Shown piece after piece: positions 11,254 through 19,990 of a DNA stretch of 64,000 nt (positions within the stretch are counted from its first letter, which is position 1; each line of letters opens with the position of its first letter). The notes under the pieces were generated by a model that was given only the letters and a program-made list of their open reading frames with translations, was not told where the DNA came from and ran no database searches. The translations under genes and the position numbers were made by a program. Source of the DNA: Chlorophyllum brunneum. Taxonomy: Eukaryota > Basidiomycota > Agaricomycetes > Agaricales > Agaricaceae. The stretch is taken from contig OY756141.1 of NCBI GenBank assembly GCA_963576785.1, positions 744,001 to 808,000 of the forward strand. The letters are read 5' to 3'.

Positions 11254-12802
11254 ATGGCCCTCAGCTTTATTGGGTGCGTTGCGGATGACCTAGCCGTCGT
11301 GCAGCTACTCATCAATACCCCAGAAAACCCATTTCTCTCATTTCTCATTCAGATGTTCGTTACAGAGGCATATTGGCGGGCATTGACCCGGTAGCCTCAA
11401 CTATCCAATTATCCAATGGTGCGCCGAGTTTGGAAGACGGTCTCAAGCAAGTCCGCTAACCTGATGTTCCCTAGTGTATTCTATGGGTACCGAGTCCCGT
11501 CGGTGAGAATGACCTATTCTGCCACACAGAATCATCGAGCTCAAGAACGTAAAATTCCAGACCACCAACTGAATTCATACCCCCCGTTCAAGACCCATAC
11601 CAGTACATCATCTTCAAAGCTTCGGAAGTAAAAGACCTCGCTGTCGATGAGCCTGTACCTCAGCGGAATATTCATGATGATCCCGCCGTGCTAGGGGTGA
11701 GTCATCGTTTCTCGAACTTACCCCATCCCCAAAATAAGATGAGCCCAATACGGATGTAAAAATTACTATTTTTCTCCGAGAGCGCAAAAAACCGTGTGGA
11801 GATTTCCGTTGCCTTCCTTCTGACTTGTCTTTCCTTTTCTCGCTTTGAAAGGAAACATTGTGCTAATTCTTTTTTCTTTCCAATCTCGTCTAGGCTTCTG
11901 CACCTGGCTCTGTCCCTAATGCTGGTTATTCACCTTATCCCGCACCCGCTGCTGCTGCTGCTCCTACACCCGGCGTTCCGCCTCCGCAACAACAGCTTAA
12001 TTATCCCCGTCAGGGCCAACAACCCAAACCGTCCGTTCCTCAACCATCACCCCAAGCTCAGGGTCAAACACCGCAACCACAACTACCCGGAACAGCCCAG
12101 CAGCAACCACCCCCACCTCAACAGCAGCAGCAACAACGTGCCAGCGCTGGTGCTAATCGCCGAGGTGGTAATTCTGTGCAGAATGCAGCTGCATCTTTAG
12201 AAAGTGTTGAACGCGCTCTTGGCGACTTGCGTGTTGGCAACGCGCCGAGCGGAGGTCGTGGAGGCAGACGCGGTGGTCATAATGGCGGAGGTCGTCAATC
12301 TCGACAACAGCCAACCGAACAACTCCAAGTCCCGACAACTGATTTTGATTTCGAAACTATGAATGCCAAGTTTAACAAGGCTGCCCTTGGGCAACAGCAA
12401 CAGGCTGCTGTTGCGACTGATGAGGTTAGTCCGGGCACCGAAGGTGCGGACGGCGACGGCAAGGATACAAGTGGGGATGGTGCTACAGAGAAGAAAAATG
12501 AGGCAGCGTATAATCCCCAGAAATCATTCTTTGATTCGCTTTCCTCGTCGACTGCTACTCCTCCTGTCGGTGCTCAGGGAGGTGGAGGTCGTGGAAGGCG
12601 TGGTGGAGGTGGAGGTGGTAGGAATAGGAGGGAGGAAGAGAGGGAAAGGAATGTGGCTACGTTTGGTGAACCTGGTGGCGTTGGTCTTATGGGACCTGGC
12701 GCTTATGTCGGTGGATGGGGTGGTTATGGGAGGAGAGGTGGACGACCTAGGAGGGGTGGTGGACAAGGAAATCCAGGGCAAACTGTTTCGACTCGAGGAT
12801 GA
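11254..12802 (+). CDS. SCD6: Scd6/LSM14-family mRNP protein (decapping activator, translation repressor)
   Basis: Five exons splice in phase: 11254-11273, 11324-11418, 11475-11502, 11561-11696 and 11894-12802, giving 395 residues. The N-terminal LSm domain is unmistakable: MALSFIGKPISLISHSDVRY, RGILAGIDP, NVYSMGTESRR, PTEFIPPVQDPYQYIIFKAS, EVKDL. A Q/P-rich linker follows, then the DFDF box (VPTTDFDFETMNAKFNK, near residue 240), the FFD box (YNPQKSFFDSL, near 300), the TFG box (RNVATFGEPGG, near 345) and RGG tracts. The family sits in P-bodies and stress granules, binds eIF4G, Dcp2 and Dhh1, and represses translation or promotes decapping. The first exon has only 20 bases and would be missed by simple gene finding; ATG 11254 is the only start giving SFIGKPISLIS in phase. 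Confidence 0.93.
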
Positions 12803-13588
12803 TTGTTATTGATGGTGTCTTTGTTTTTGCATTTGTCGTCTTCGCTCGCTTCGTTCTTGTGCGTATCTGCTCTTGTTGTGAGGCTTGTTTAGCTGCAGTG
12901 ATGTGTTAGTGCCGAGTTTTGGGGCCACGTTTTAGGGCCATTGTATGTTGTCAGAACAACAGGATTCCTCACCATTCGCATTCGCGAACCATCTCAGGTT
13001 GGCCAAATCTTTGAATGCAGTTAGAGAATGTAGGTAATTGTTGACATCAACTGGTAACACCCTAAAAGCTTATTGATTCTCCTTATCTGATAACACAATG
13101 CTCCCTCACCTGGACCGCGGAGACAACGCCGCTGGCACAGGTTCTCAAAGATTAAAAATAGAACTTGCTTGGCAGATAGCCTAATGTCATAGTCAGGTTC
13201 TTGGAGATCGCCGACAGAAACACGCTTTATCCTGATATACAATAGCATTGCTGTCGAGTTTCGCGGAGTTTATCCCTGTGCTAATGGAGGTAATTTATAT
13301 ATCCGTAGATATGTATTGGGATCAACTTTGACATCATATCTACCGCGCTAGCGGCTTAAACCGTCTAAATTTTTTTCTCATGGATTTATGACATCGACGG
13401 CTTCCTTACACCAAGCAATGAGCACAAATCAACTGGTACCACGAGGCATAGGTATTGCTGTTATGAACAGCGCTGTGCTGTATGAGCACGTTACCTTAGT
13501 TGATATCCGCTTTCTTCCCACCAATCAAGGGCTTGCTATGCTCATCCCTTGACCATCCCCACGTAACAAGAAAACAGCTCAAGGGATG
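12803..13588. other. Intergenic, no convincing gene
   Basis: Contains the SCD6 3' flank (T-rich to about 12870) and the upstream region of the first membrane-protein gene. Open stretches are short and unrecognisable. Confidence 0.5.
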
Positions 13589-13596
13589 TATATAAA
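13589..13596 (+). promoter_or_regulatory. TATA box of membrane-protein gene 1
   Basis: TATATAAA, 43 bases upstream of the ATG at 13632. Confidence 0.6.
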
Positions 13597-13631
13597 TATC
13601 CGACTGTGTATGAGTCCCCTTACCTCCAGAC

Positions 13632-14189
13632 ATGAGTAGAACTCACATAAAATCTCTCTCACTGGCTTCCCCCGACACAGTGAACGATGTTGGACATTGT
13701 ACAAGCCTCGCAACCCCCAAAGTTGCCAAACTTACCACTATGTCTCTCTGCTTATCCACTGCCATCTGCGCGCTTTCAATGGCAGTTGATTTGGGTTTCG
13801 AGTCCCTCATGTTCGCTCCTGGCGCATTCGCTGTTACATTCTTCCATCATGGAACTATACTCTTCTCGCGCTTGAAGAATGAATGCGCCATTGGGCAACA
13901 GGTTAAATCAAAACGCTTCCCATTATCCGCAAATATATTTATGGTTTTTATCATTCTTTTTGTTATTTTGCTTTGGCTTGTGGCTGTTGGGTTTTTAATT
14001 GGGTTGTTTTATGTTATGGGGATGGCTGAAGGAAGAATGGGAATGCGTTTTACGATGATTTTGCCGTTCGAGTTTACCTTGATATGGTTTGAGATTGTGG
14101 TTTTGAGCGTTTTGGGTGGGTGGTGTTTGAAGGAAAGAAGGGAGGCACTCGGAAGGGAAGAAGTAGCGATACGACCAGTGATTGACTAG
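13632..14189 (+). CDS. Small four-helix membrane protein, tandem family member 1
   Basis: A single exon of 185 residues. Hydrophobic segments lie at about 36-53 (SLCLSTAICALSMAVDLG), about 60-78 (FAPGAFAVTFFHHGTILF), about 98-125 (IFMVFIILFVILLWLVAVGF) and about 140-165 (LIWFEIVVLSVLGGWCLKER). A charged tail follows. No catalytic or channel motif is visible. The same layout occurs in the next two genes: a F.P.AF..T..HH..IL motif between helices 1 and 2 and a C-terminal CL.ER motif. The family is not one I can name. Location in a cellular membrane is inferred from hydrophobicity only; the first two helices are short and could form a hairpin. Confidence 0.72.
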   Translation: MSRTHIKSLSLASPDTVNDVGHCTSLATPKVAKLTTMSLCLSTAICALSMAVDLGFESLMFAPGAFAVTFFHHGTILFSRLKNECAIGQQVKSKRFPLSANIFMVFIILFVILLWLVAVGFLIGLFYVMGMAEGRMGMRFTMILPFEFTLIWFEIVVLSVLGGWCLKERREALGREEVAIRPVID

Positions 14190-14557
14190 GCTTACACATG
14201 ATCTATTTACTTCTACTTCTTGTGGTTCTTTCCTTTGGTGCTGTTGTACGGAACTTATAGAACCAAACTTTCTGTGGCTTAGGTTTTGTCGTTTATAGTG
14301 TTAGTATATTGTTAGTTCGACACCGCCGGAGAGAACATTCACCGTCATCGTACATGCTGGGAAAGGTGTAATTCCAGCACCTGTGGAGTACCCAAAGGGC
14401 CAACCATGGGATCGGTCGCTAATATAAGCAACGGATATTTAGGACCCCTTTGCGAATTTTCCCGTCTGGTTCGTCTCCATTTTTCGCCTATTAATAGTCC
14501 CCCCTATCCGATCCGTCCCAGCTTAAGCAGGCACAAAAGCCTCATGCGTAACGGTGG

Positions 14558-14564
14558 TATATTA
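14558..14564 (+). promoter_or_regulatory. TATA-like element of membrane-protein gene 2
   Basis: TATATTA in the context GGTATATTA, 69 bases upstream of ATG 14627. The same GGTATATTA-type element stands before gene 3. Confidence 0.45.
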
Positions 14565-14626
14565 TTGCTGTAGAACATTCCCAGCATTCAACAACTCACC
14601 ACCCACCGTTGCACCAAACTCGCATT

Positions 14627-15353
14627 ATGGCTCTTGGACAGCACACCTTCAGCAGTTCCGTTAGTCCGGCCTTGGAACACCCCAGTAGGGGTGTTCTGAG
14701 ACTGGTCCTACTTTCTCTTTGTCTTTCCTTCGCTGCTTTCTTTTGCTCAATGATCGGTTCGCTCGGGTTCAAGTCTCTCCAATTTACCCCTGTTGCGTTT
14801 GGATTTACGTTGCTTCATCATGCGGCCATTCTGAACTCGCAAAAAAAGCACATTCGAAACATGGCAAAACATCATACCTCCCTATCCGAAACAGGGGGAG
14901 GAGGTGTCAATGACTCCCAGTCACCTTCCTCTATCAGCGAGAATGTCCATGATTATAATCATGATCTTCACAATTTCCCTTTGGGTTGTCGCTTTCGCGT
15001 GGCTCGTCGTTTTTCTTGTGGTTGTTTCCGACCACAGAAAACTCTCGGCCCAGGAAGTGGCTACAGTAGTTGAATTCATATTCGTCGTTCTCGAGGTCAT
15101 GGCCATGTGTTTGCTGAGCATCCGGTGCGTGGAAGAAAGAAAGGTCACGAGGAGGCTTGTCAATGAGGCAGGGAACATGTGGTTTGGCTTAAGCTCGACT
15201 ACTAGTGGGGGGGTTAAGTCCACTGACTCAGATGGTAGGGCGACAGTCGCCTTCGTGTTCTTTCCCGGACTGATTATTGATATAGTTACTATCTGCGAAT
15301 CACCTGGATACCAGGGTGCAAGTCCGGACAGGTTGGACCTCGAAGAGAGATGA
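14627..15353 (+). CDS. Small four-helix membrane protein, tandem family member 2
   Basis: Starts at ATG 14627 (MALGQHTFSSSV). The first half, LVLLSLCLSFAAFFCSMIGS and FKSLQFTPVAFGFTLLHHA, matches helices 1-2 of gene 1. The second half (MIIIMIFTISLWVVAFAWLV, VVEFIFVVLEVMAMCLLSIR, CVEER) lies in another frame. The frames join if a 34-base GT-AG intron (14904-14937) is removed, giving GGARMSMIII. That is very short for this genome, and the stretch just before the acceptor (PLSAR) resembles PLSANIF of gene 1, so a one-base frameshift is an equal possibility. A longer C-terminal tail than in genes 1 and 3 (to 15353) has no recognisable feature. Function unknown; a membrane protein by hydrophobicity. 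Confidence 0.6.
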
Positions 15354-16266
15354 GAGTCTGTTGAACGCGGCCTAAACCATCCGTGGTCATGGTTGTGAGC
15401 ACTGGAGGATTAACTAATCACTGCGTCCTACGACTGTTGACGGGACTCAAAAACGGGTGACAAAGACGGCATAGGGGTGTATATGAGCAAGGTAGATCGA
15501 TGTAAACTATGCATATTTATATCTAAAGAACAATGTAGGAAAACTTAAACTCAGACTGTGGACACGAGAATGTTCCACGGTTTGATATTCCAACAGTAAA
15601 TAATCGAAGGAGTAGGCTTGATCACGGGGGCAAGTGGGGGGGTTCTGGATCTATCATACCTCTCCGAGCCCACACTTATGGCTTGCGTGAAGGCTGAGGT
15701 TAACAAAGCATTATGGTAATTCCTCCGCCGTTGTCTGAGAAACGGGGCTAAAAATTGTCAAAACCATTAGCCCCTGACCGATGATACAAGTCCCTGCGAT
15801 CCCAGAGCCCTGGGGCGCCTAAGTGGGTTGGGTAATGGGCAGTGCACAAACTCCGATTTTGATGAAACCTGGCTAGTACTGACTTCTGGGTTTGTCGTAC
15901 CCAAAACCATGGGACCCTCGATGCGGCATCTACCATCTTATTGAAGTCGGTGAAGCGTTTAATGCGTAGTACGCGTAGGCCATGTTCTAACTCTTGGGGG
16001 AATAACCTGGGGCCTGTGGCTATTTTTAGACCAGGGCTGTGGAGGCTCGGAAGTGATATATTTGTATTCTGTGTATTCGCCACTTCGGCAAACGGAAGTT
16101 TCCCTTTGCTCAAAACCGGGACCGCCTCTGATATCACCATGGCAAATCCAGACCCACTTCTTTTCCTAATGATAGATTGTGACATCAGGAGAGGCTGTTC
16201 AGTAGGAGCACAATTCGGACCCTAATCCCCTCGAAAATGAAATGCGCAGCACCTCAGAAGTTAGGG
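15354..16266. other. Intergenic, no convincing gene
   Basis: A 145-codon open frame on the minus strand (15748-16185) has no recognisable domain and is not supported by anything else. I see no RNA gene or repeat. Confidence 0.45.
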
Positions 16267-16273
16267 TATATTA
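16267..16273 (+). promoter_or_regulatory. TATA-like element of membrane-protein gene 3
   Basis: TATATTA, 62 bases upstream of ATG 16329. Its place and context (GGGTATATTA) mirror those of gene 2, which argues for ATG 16329 rather than the in-frame ATG at 16242 that would lie upstream of it. Confidence 0.45.
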
Positions 16274-16328
16274 CGTGTTGGGGCGTCCCTCCTCAATTCT
16301 GGCCACACAACTCGCTGTTTCTCTCAGC

Positions 16329-16865
16329 ATGGATCTGCTATCTGCTGATAGAATCCACAAAGCGAATTCCGTAAATCGACAAATAACGATGCTCACAACA
16401 TTTTCCAACATCACCTCAATGGCTGCATTTGCTTGTTCCATACCCCTCTTTGAACGGAGATCACTATTCTTCACGCCATATGCATCTGTCCTCACAATGC
16501 TCTATCACTGTGTTGTTCTTCTCGACAGAAGAAGAGCCTCCGTCTATATGCCATACCTACACGCCTCCCCTGTGCATGGGCCTCTACCATCATCATCAGC
16601 ACCATCCCTCCAACCTCAACTATCATCCACAATACCCATGATTTCGATTGCTTGGTTTTTGGGTATCGTGTGGTTGGGGGTGTCCACTGTTGTCGCTTCG
16701 GTCCTTGGCGTTTCTTTGTGGATACCAGTGGGTGGGCATAGCGAACACGTGTGTCTTATCATCGAAGTGGTGTTATCCTTGCTGGAGGCCATTTTACTCA
16801 TGGCCCTGGCCGCATGGTGTTTGCGAGAGCGGGAACTAGCTAATGGGGTTGCTAAAGTGAGCTAA
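16329..16865 (+). CDS. Small four-helix membrane protein, tandem family member 3
   Basis: A single exon, 178 residues from ATG 16329 (MDLLSADRIHKANSVNRQ). The frame is also open from ATG 16242, but a TATA-like element between the two favours the later start. Helices: ITMLTTFSNITSMAAFACSI, then SLFFTPYASVLTMLYHCVVL, then ISIAWFLGIVWLGVSTVVAS and IIEVVLSLLEAILLMALAAW, ending CLRERE. The FTPYA..LTMLYH..VLL block and the final CLRER align with genes 1 and 2, so the three form a diverged tandem family. A serine/proline-rich loop links helices 2 and 3. Function unknown. Confidence 0.68.
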   Translation: MDLLSADRIHKANSVNRQITMLTTFSNITSMAAFACSIPLFERRSLFFTPYASVLTMLYHCVVLLDRRRASVYMPYLHASPVHGPLPSSSAPSLQPQLSSTIPMISIAWFLGIVWLGVSTVVASVLGVSLWIPVGGHSEHVCLIIEVVLSLLEAILLMALAAWCLRERELANGVAKVS

Positions 16866-17010
16866 GATGGTAACCGTTACATTGTCACCGAGCTCACAAT
16901 TTGGGGACAGGGATTCCAAGAATAATTATTGATGTCGATAGGGGTTCGTACACAAGGGCTGGAGGACTCAATATTATCTTTATCGGCGTGTGCACACGAC
17001 TGGGCATAAT

Positions 17011-18006
17011 TCAAGCACAAACATCTACGACAAAATTTGTGCAGTTTAGATGCGACTGCGCAAACCGACCTAAAATTCTCCCTACGACTGGCTTGTCCAC
17101 TCGAATGATCAACTCACGCAAGGACTTCGGAGGAACTAGGGGCATATTGGGGAAGTCGACCTTCAGATATCGTGAATCCAACGTCGGAGAAGAAGCACTA
17201 TGTGCGCCCCGGAAATCGACACAAAGGGTCTGGAGATTGGTGCAGCGTTGGAGAACCAGCAGGCACTCAGTCATAGAGGATGGGTGTGAGAGTGATAAAT
17301 GCGTGAGCCCGTCCCAGTTGAAATGGTCCGTCAAAAGGAAGGAGTCGCAATGGGGTAGGTCAAGTGCCCAATGGAGCTTTTGGAGGAGAGGGAAACGGCT
17401 TCTGTCGAGGAAGAGCGACCAGAGTTTTGTCGAAGTCTCCAATGGGACAGAGAAACCACCCTCGATTGCAGCTTCTTCCAAAATAGATGCCTCAGGCATC
17501 GATATACAACCATCCTGTGTACCTTCAGCTTTACTAAACCTATGAATTATCTCCTCCGCTGTTTCTTCATCGAGCCAAAATCGAATGGACTTCCACCTTG
17601 TAATTCGTGACAGCAACAAATCTAATGTGCTGGTATCAACATGGCCTCCAATACATGACCACAACGAAACATGTAGTGACAGGGGTGATTCCCTCGCGAG
17701 ATCGAGGAAGTGCGATATGAGCGGGTATCCAACGCAATCATCGATGGTAAACGCGGACCAAATTTCTGGCGTAAAGAAGGCTACGTCTCGCCAATATTGG
17801 CAAACGTGTGAGACCAGGAGAGGGCCTTCATTCACTCGGGGTCGTGGTGGTCTATCTGGGTACTGAGTAAAGGAATCTTCGAAATAAACTTGGAATATGG
17901 CGCTCAGTATGTCGTAGGGAAGTGTGGAAGTATAGTATGATTCTATCATCTCGGTGCAGTCGCCGTCCGATCTTGCTGGGTAGAGTTGGAGGTTTGGGGT
18001 CGACAT
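17011..18006 (-). CDS. F-box-like protein
   Basis: A single exon; the first ATG in frame is at 18006 (MSTPNLQLYPARSDGD), giving 331 residues. The F-box-like domain spans about residues 28-85: TLPYDILSAIFQVYFED, then PLLVSHVCQYWRDVAFFTPE and IWSAF, the strongly conserved LP.eiL..IF....(P)..l..VC..WR..A..tP.lWs pattern of mushroom F-box-like proteins. Later leucine-rich blocks (LTHLSLSHPSSMTECLLVLQ, TNLQTLCVDFRG, LRELIIRV) suggest an LRR-like substrate-binding part. Many relatives are 450-600 residues, so this one may be shortened at its C terminus. The likely role is SCF-type substrate recognition. The gene converges with the membrane-protein cluster, whose last stop codon is 145 bases away. 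Confidence 0.78.
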   Translation of the reverse strand: MSTPNLQLYPARSDGDCTEMIESYYTSTLPYDILSAIFQVYFEDSFTQYPDRPPRPRVNEGPLLVSHVCQYWRDVAFFTPEIWSAFTIDDCVGYPLISHFLDLARESPLSLHVSLWSCIGGHVDTSTLDLLLSRITRWKSIRFWLDEETAEEIIHRFSKAEGTQDGCISMPEASILEEAAIEGGFSVPLETSTKLWSLFLDRSRFPLLQKLHWALDLPHCDSFLLTDHFNWDGLTHLSLSHPSSMTECLLVLQRCTNLQTLCVDFRGAHSASSPTLDSRYLKVDFPNMPLVPPKSLRELIIRVDKPVVGRILGRFAQSHLNCTNFVVDVCA

Positions 18007-18999
18007 AGCATTCCCCACGGTTTAAAAAATTGGGCTGCTGGGTGTCGTAATCAGCAAGGAGCACTCCTGGAGAGGAGCATGATAGTACGTATTTGGTCAC
18101 TGGCGGATGGGGGAGGCAAGTAGCTGCAGAGTGGTATGCGTGGGCGGGGCATGCATAATTATGAGTTCCGTCAATTTATGTTCGCAGTATGGTCTAATCA
18201 AAGCACTAGTACCAACGATGAACCAATTACTGCTAGCGAGCCGAGGCTTTGCGCTCCAGGTTTTATCATGTTTGGAAAGGGGGGATCTCGGCAAAGACCT
18301 TTTCATCACTATCATGATGAGTGATATTAAGATGCGATGATGTCTATTATTATTGTCATTTAATAGCGCAAGAGAATGCTGACATGAGCTCACTACTTGG
18401 TTCGTTTTTGAAGCGTGCTGAGATCATCAAAGCTGCCGCGGAAAAGAAGACCGTGGAGGTCCCAAAGAGAAACATCAAAATGAGAAGAACATGTTTGCAC
18501 TCGGACATATCCTGATTAATGGAACCCCAAGCTGGAAGCTAGAAGGCCCAGATGGCACAGGATTGGCTGTTCGCTTCCATCCCAGGACCATGCACGGGTG
18601 AGGCGGTTGAGGTCATGCCGAGTTCCAGTAGGAGGTGTGATGCGGAATTGACAAAACTGCCAGTAAACGCATTTGATAAAAAGAGAAAGGAATACAAGGG
18701 TCCGAATAGCCTACACTTAAAATTGGCTTGAAGTCCTGTGCGTGATAGGGTAGAGGTCCAGCTGCAGTCAAGGGATAGCGGTGCCCAAGCAGAATATATT
18801 CGCATGAGCTGGTGGCCGAAACTCATAATTAGGTATTAGCGTGAGTGAGTGGGATAGTGGCGACGCGTCGGATACTCTCTTCCTTCTTGCCTGCATCTGC
18901 AGAACGGACACCAGCATGCCGGGGAAATCTATGGAGCTGAATTTCTCATGACTACTGTTTCAACGTTCATGCATTCACAGCGGGAACATACCTTATATA
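18007..18999. other. Intergenic, no convincing gene
   Basis: Upstream region of the minus-strand F-box-like gene and 3' flank of mL54. Small open frames (for example 43 codons from ATG 18384 on the plus strand and 95 codons at 18539-18826 on the minus strand) show no recognisable domain. Confidence 0.45.
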
Positions 19000-19403
19000 T
19001 TACTGCGTAGACATAAAGTTCCTGTCCTTGATTTTTTGCTTGTTCTCCGTCCTTCGCTTCACTCGTTCGGCTTTTCCGCCTGATCCCTCGTCTGCATGAA
19101 CTTTCGGCTGCAAGATCGTCCAAAGCCATTCCGGATATTGATCATCTGGATGCGCCAGCACTGGTGCTTGTCCCTTCAGAAAATTCACACCTTCAAGTTT
19201 AGTATCTGCCAGACATGACGATAGAGGTGTAGCTGAGGCACGTTAGGTCAGTATGGATACTCTCAGGTTGCAAGCATACCAGATAATAGCTTCTTCGAGC
19301 TCTCACCACTCGTTGCAACACCAGAGGCAGCCGTAGATGCACTCCGACGCGTCAGAAGTGTTAGGCAATGCGGAAAACGGTGCAGGACGCGGAGGAAGCT
19401 CAT
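19000..19403 (-). CDS. Mitochondrial large-subunit ribosomal protein mL54 (yeast Mrpl37 family)
   Basis: Two exons, 19403-19280 and 19232-19000, are joined by a 47-base GT-AG intron and give 118 residues. The first exon is a mitochondrial presequence: MSFLRVLHRFPHCLTLLTRR, rich in Arg/Leu/Ser with no acidic residue. The second carries the family core: SSCLADTKLEGVNFLKGQAP, then PDDQYPEWLWTILQPK, and a basic end with KIKDRNFMSTQ. The pattern SSC..GT.L.G.N.LK...P....D.EYP.WLW is the signature of fungal mL54, a component of the mitoribosomal large subunit. Length and intron position are normal for a small nuclear-encoded mitoribosomal protein. The gene is isolated from functionally related neighbours. 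Confidence 0.88.
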
Positions 19404-19990
19404 TTTTGAGCGTGACGGTGACGGGTTGAGCAGATGTAACAAGATGTCAAATAGTCACACAATGGGTTGGCCTAGGGCTTGTACCATTCGAACCCAGGTC
19501 TTTATGCACCGCGAACCACAAACATTAATGAACAGGGAGTGCCCCAATATATTCTTCCTACCGATGAACATGGTGCCTCAGGTTACCTTCAGAAATTAAA
19601 TTGGATCAACTTCCTCGGAGCGCTCACGTACATCACCACTCATCCTTCGCTATAATCACTTGGAGAGAAAACAAATACGTGCTGTATTATACCTACCCTT
19701 TTCTTGTCATCTCTCTCCTTTCTCGCTACCTTGACCGTACAAATCCATTCGAGTACTCGTTGGTACCAATTGTGCTGCTATGTTTTCGTTCCTTAAATCC
19801 TTTATAAACATAGCATATTCGCGGTAGTGAGTCCCTAGTTGAATAAAATTTTTGAACCATCAAACTAATTTTGGTCCGATCCCCTAAGCTTTAAGCCTGA
19901 TCGCTGTCTACTCTTCACTCACTCACTCTCTTCTCCTCTCCTTCTGATTTTTCTCAACTATTTCCCTAGAAGCTTCGACGTTTTGCGACG
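19404..19990. other. Intergenic: mL54 promoter and 3' flank of the NACHT gene
   Basis: No reading frame with recognisable similarity. Pyrimidine-rich between about 19890 and 19970. Confidence 0.45.

Noticed and set aside
15748..16185. 145-codon minus-strand open frame between membrane-protein genes 2 and 3
   Set aside because: No recognisable domain, low-complexity content and a plus-strand frame opposite; no promoter or splice support.
16242..16328. Upstream in-frame start of membrane-protein gene 3
   Set aside because: A TATA-like element at 16267 lies between this ATG and the one at 16329; spacing in sister genes favours 16329. Not excluded.
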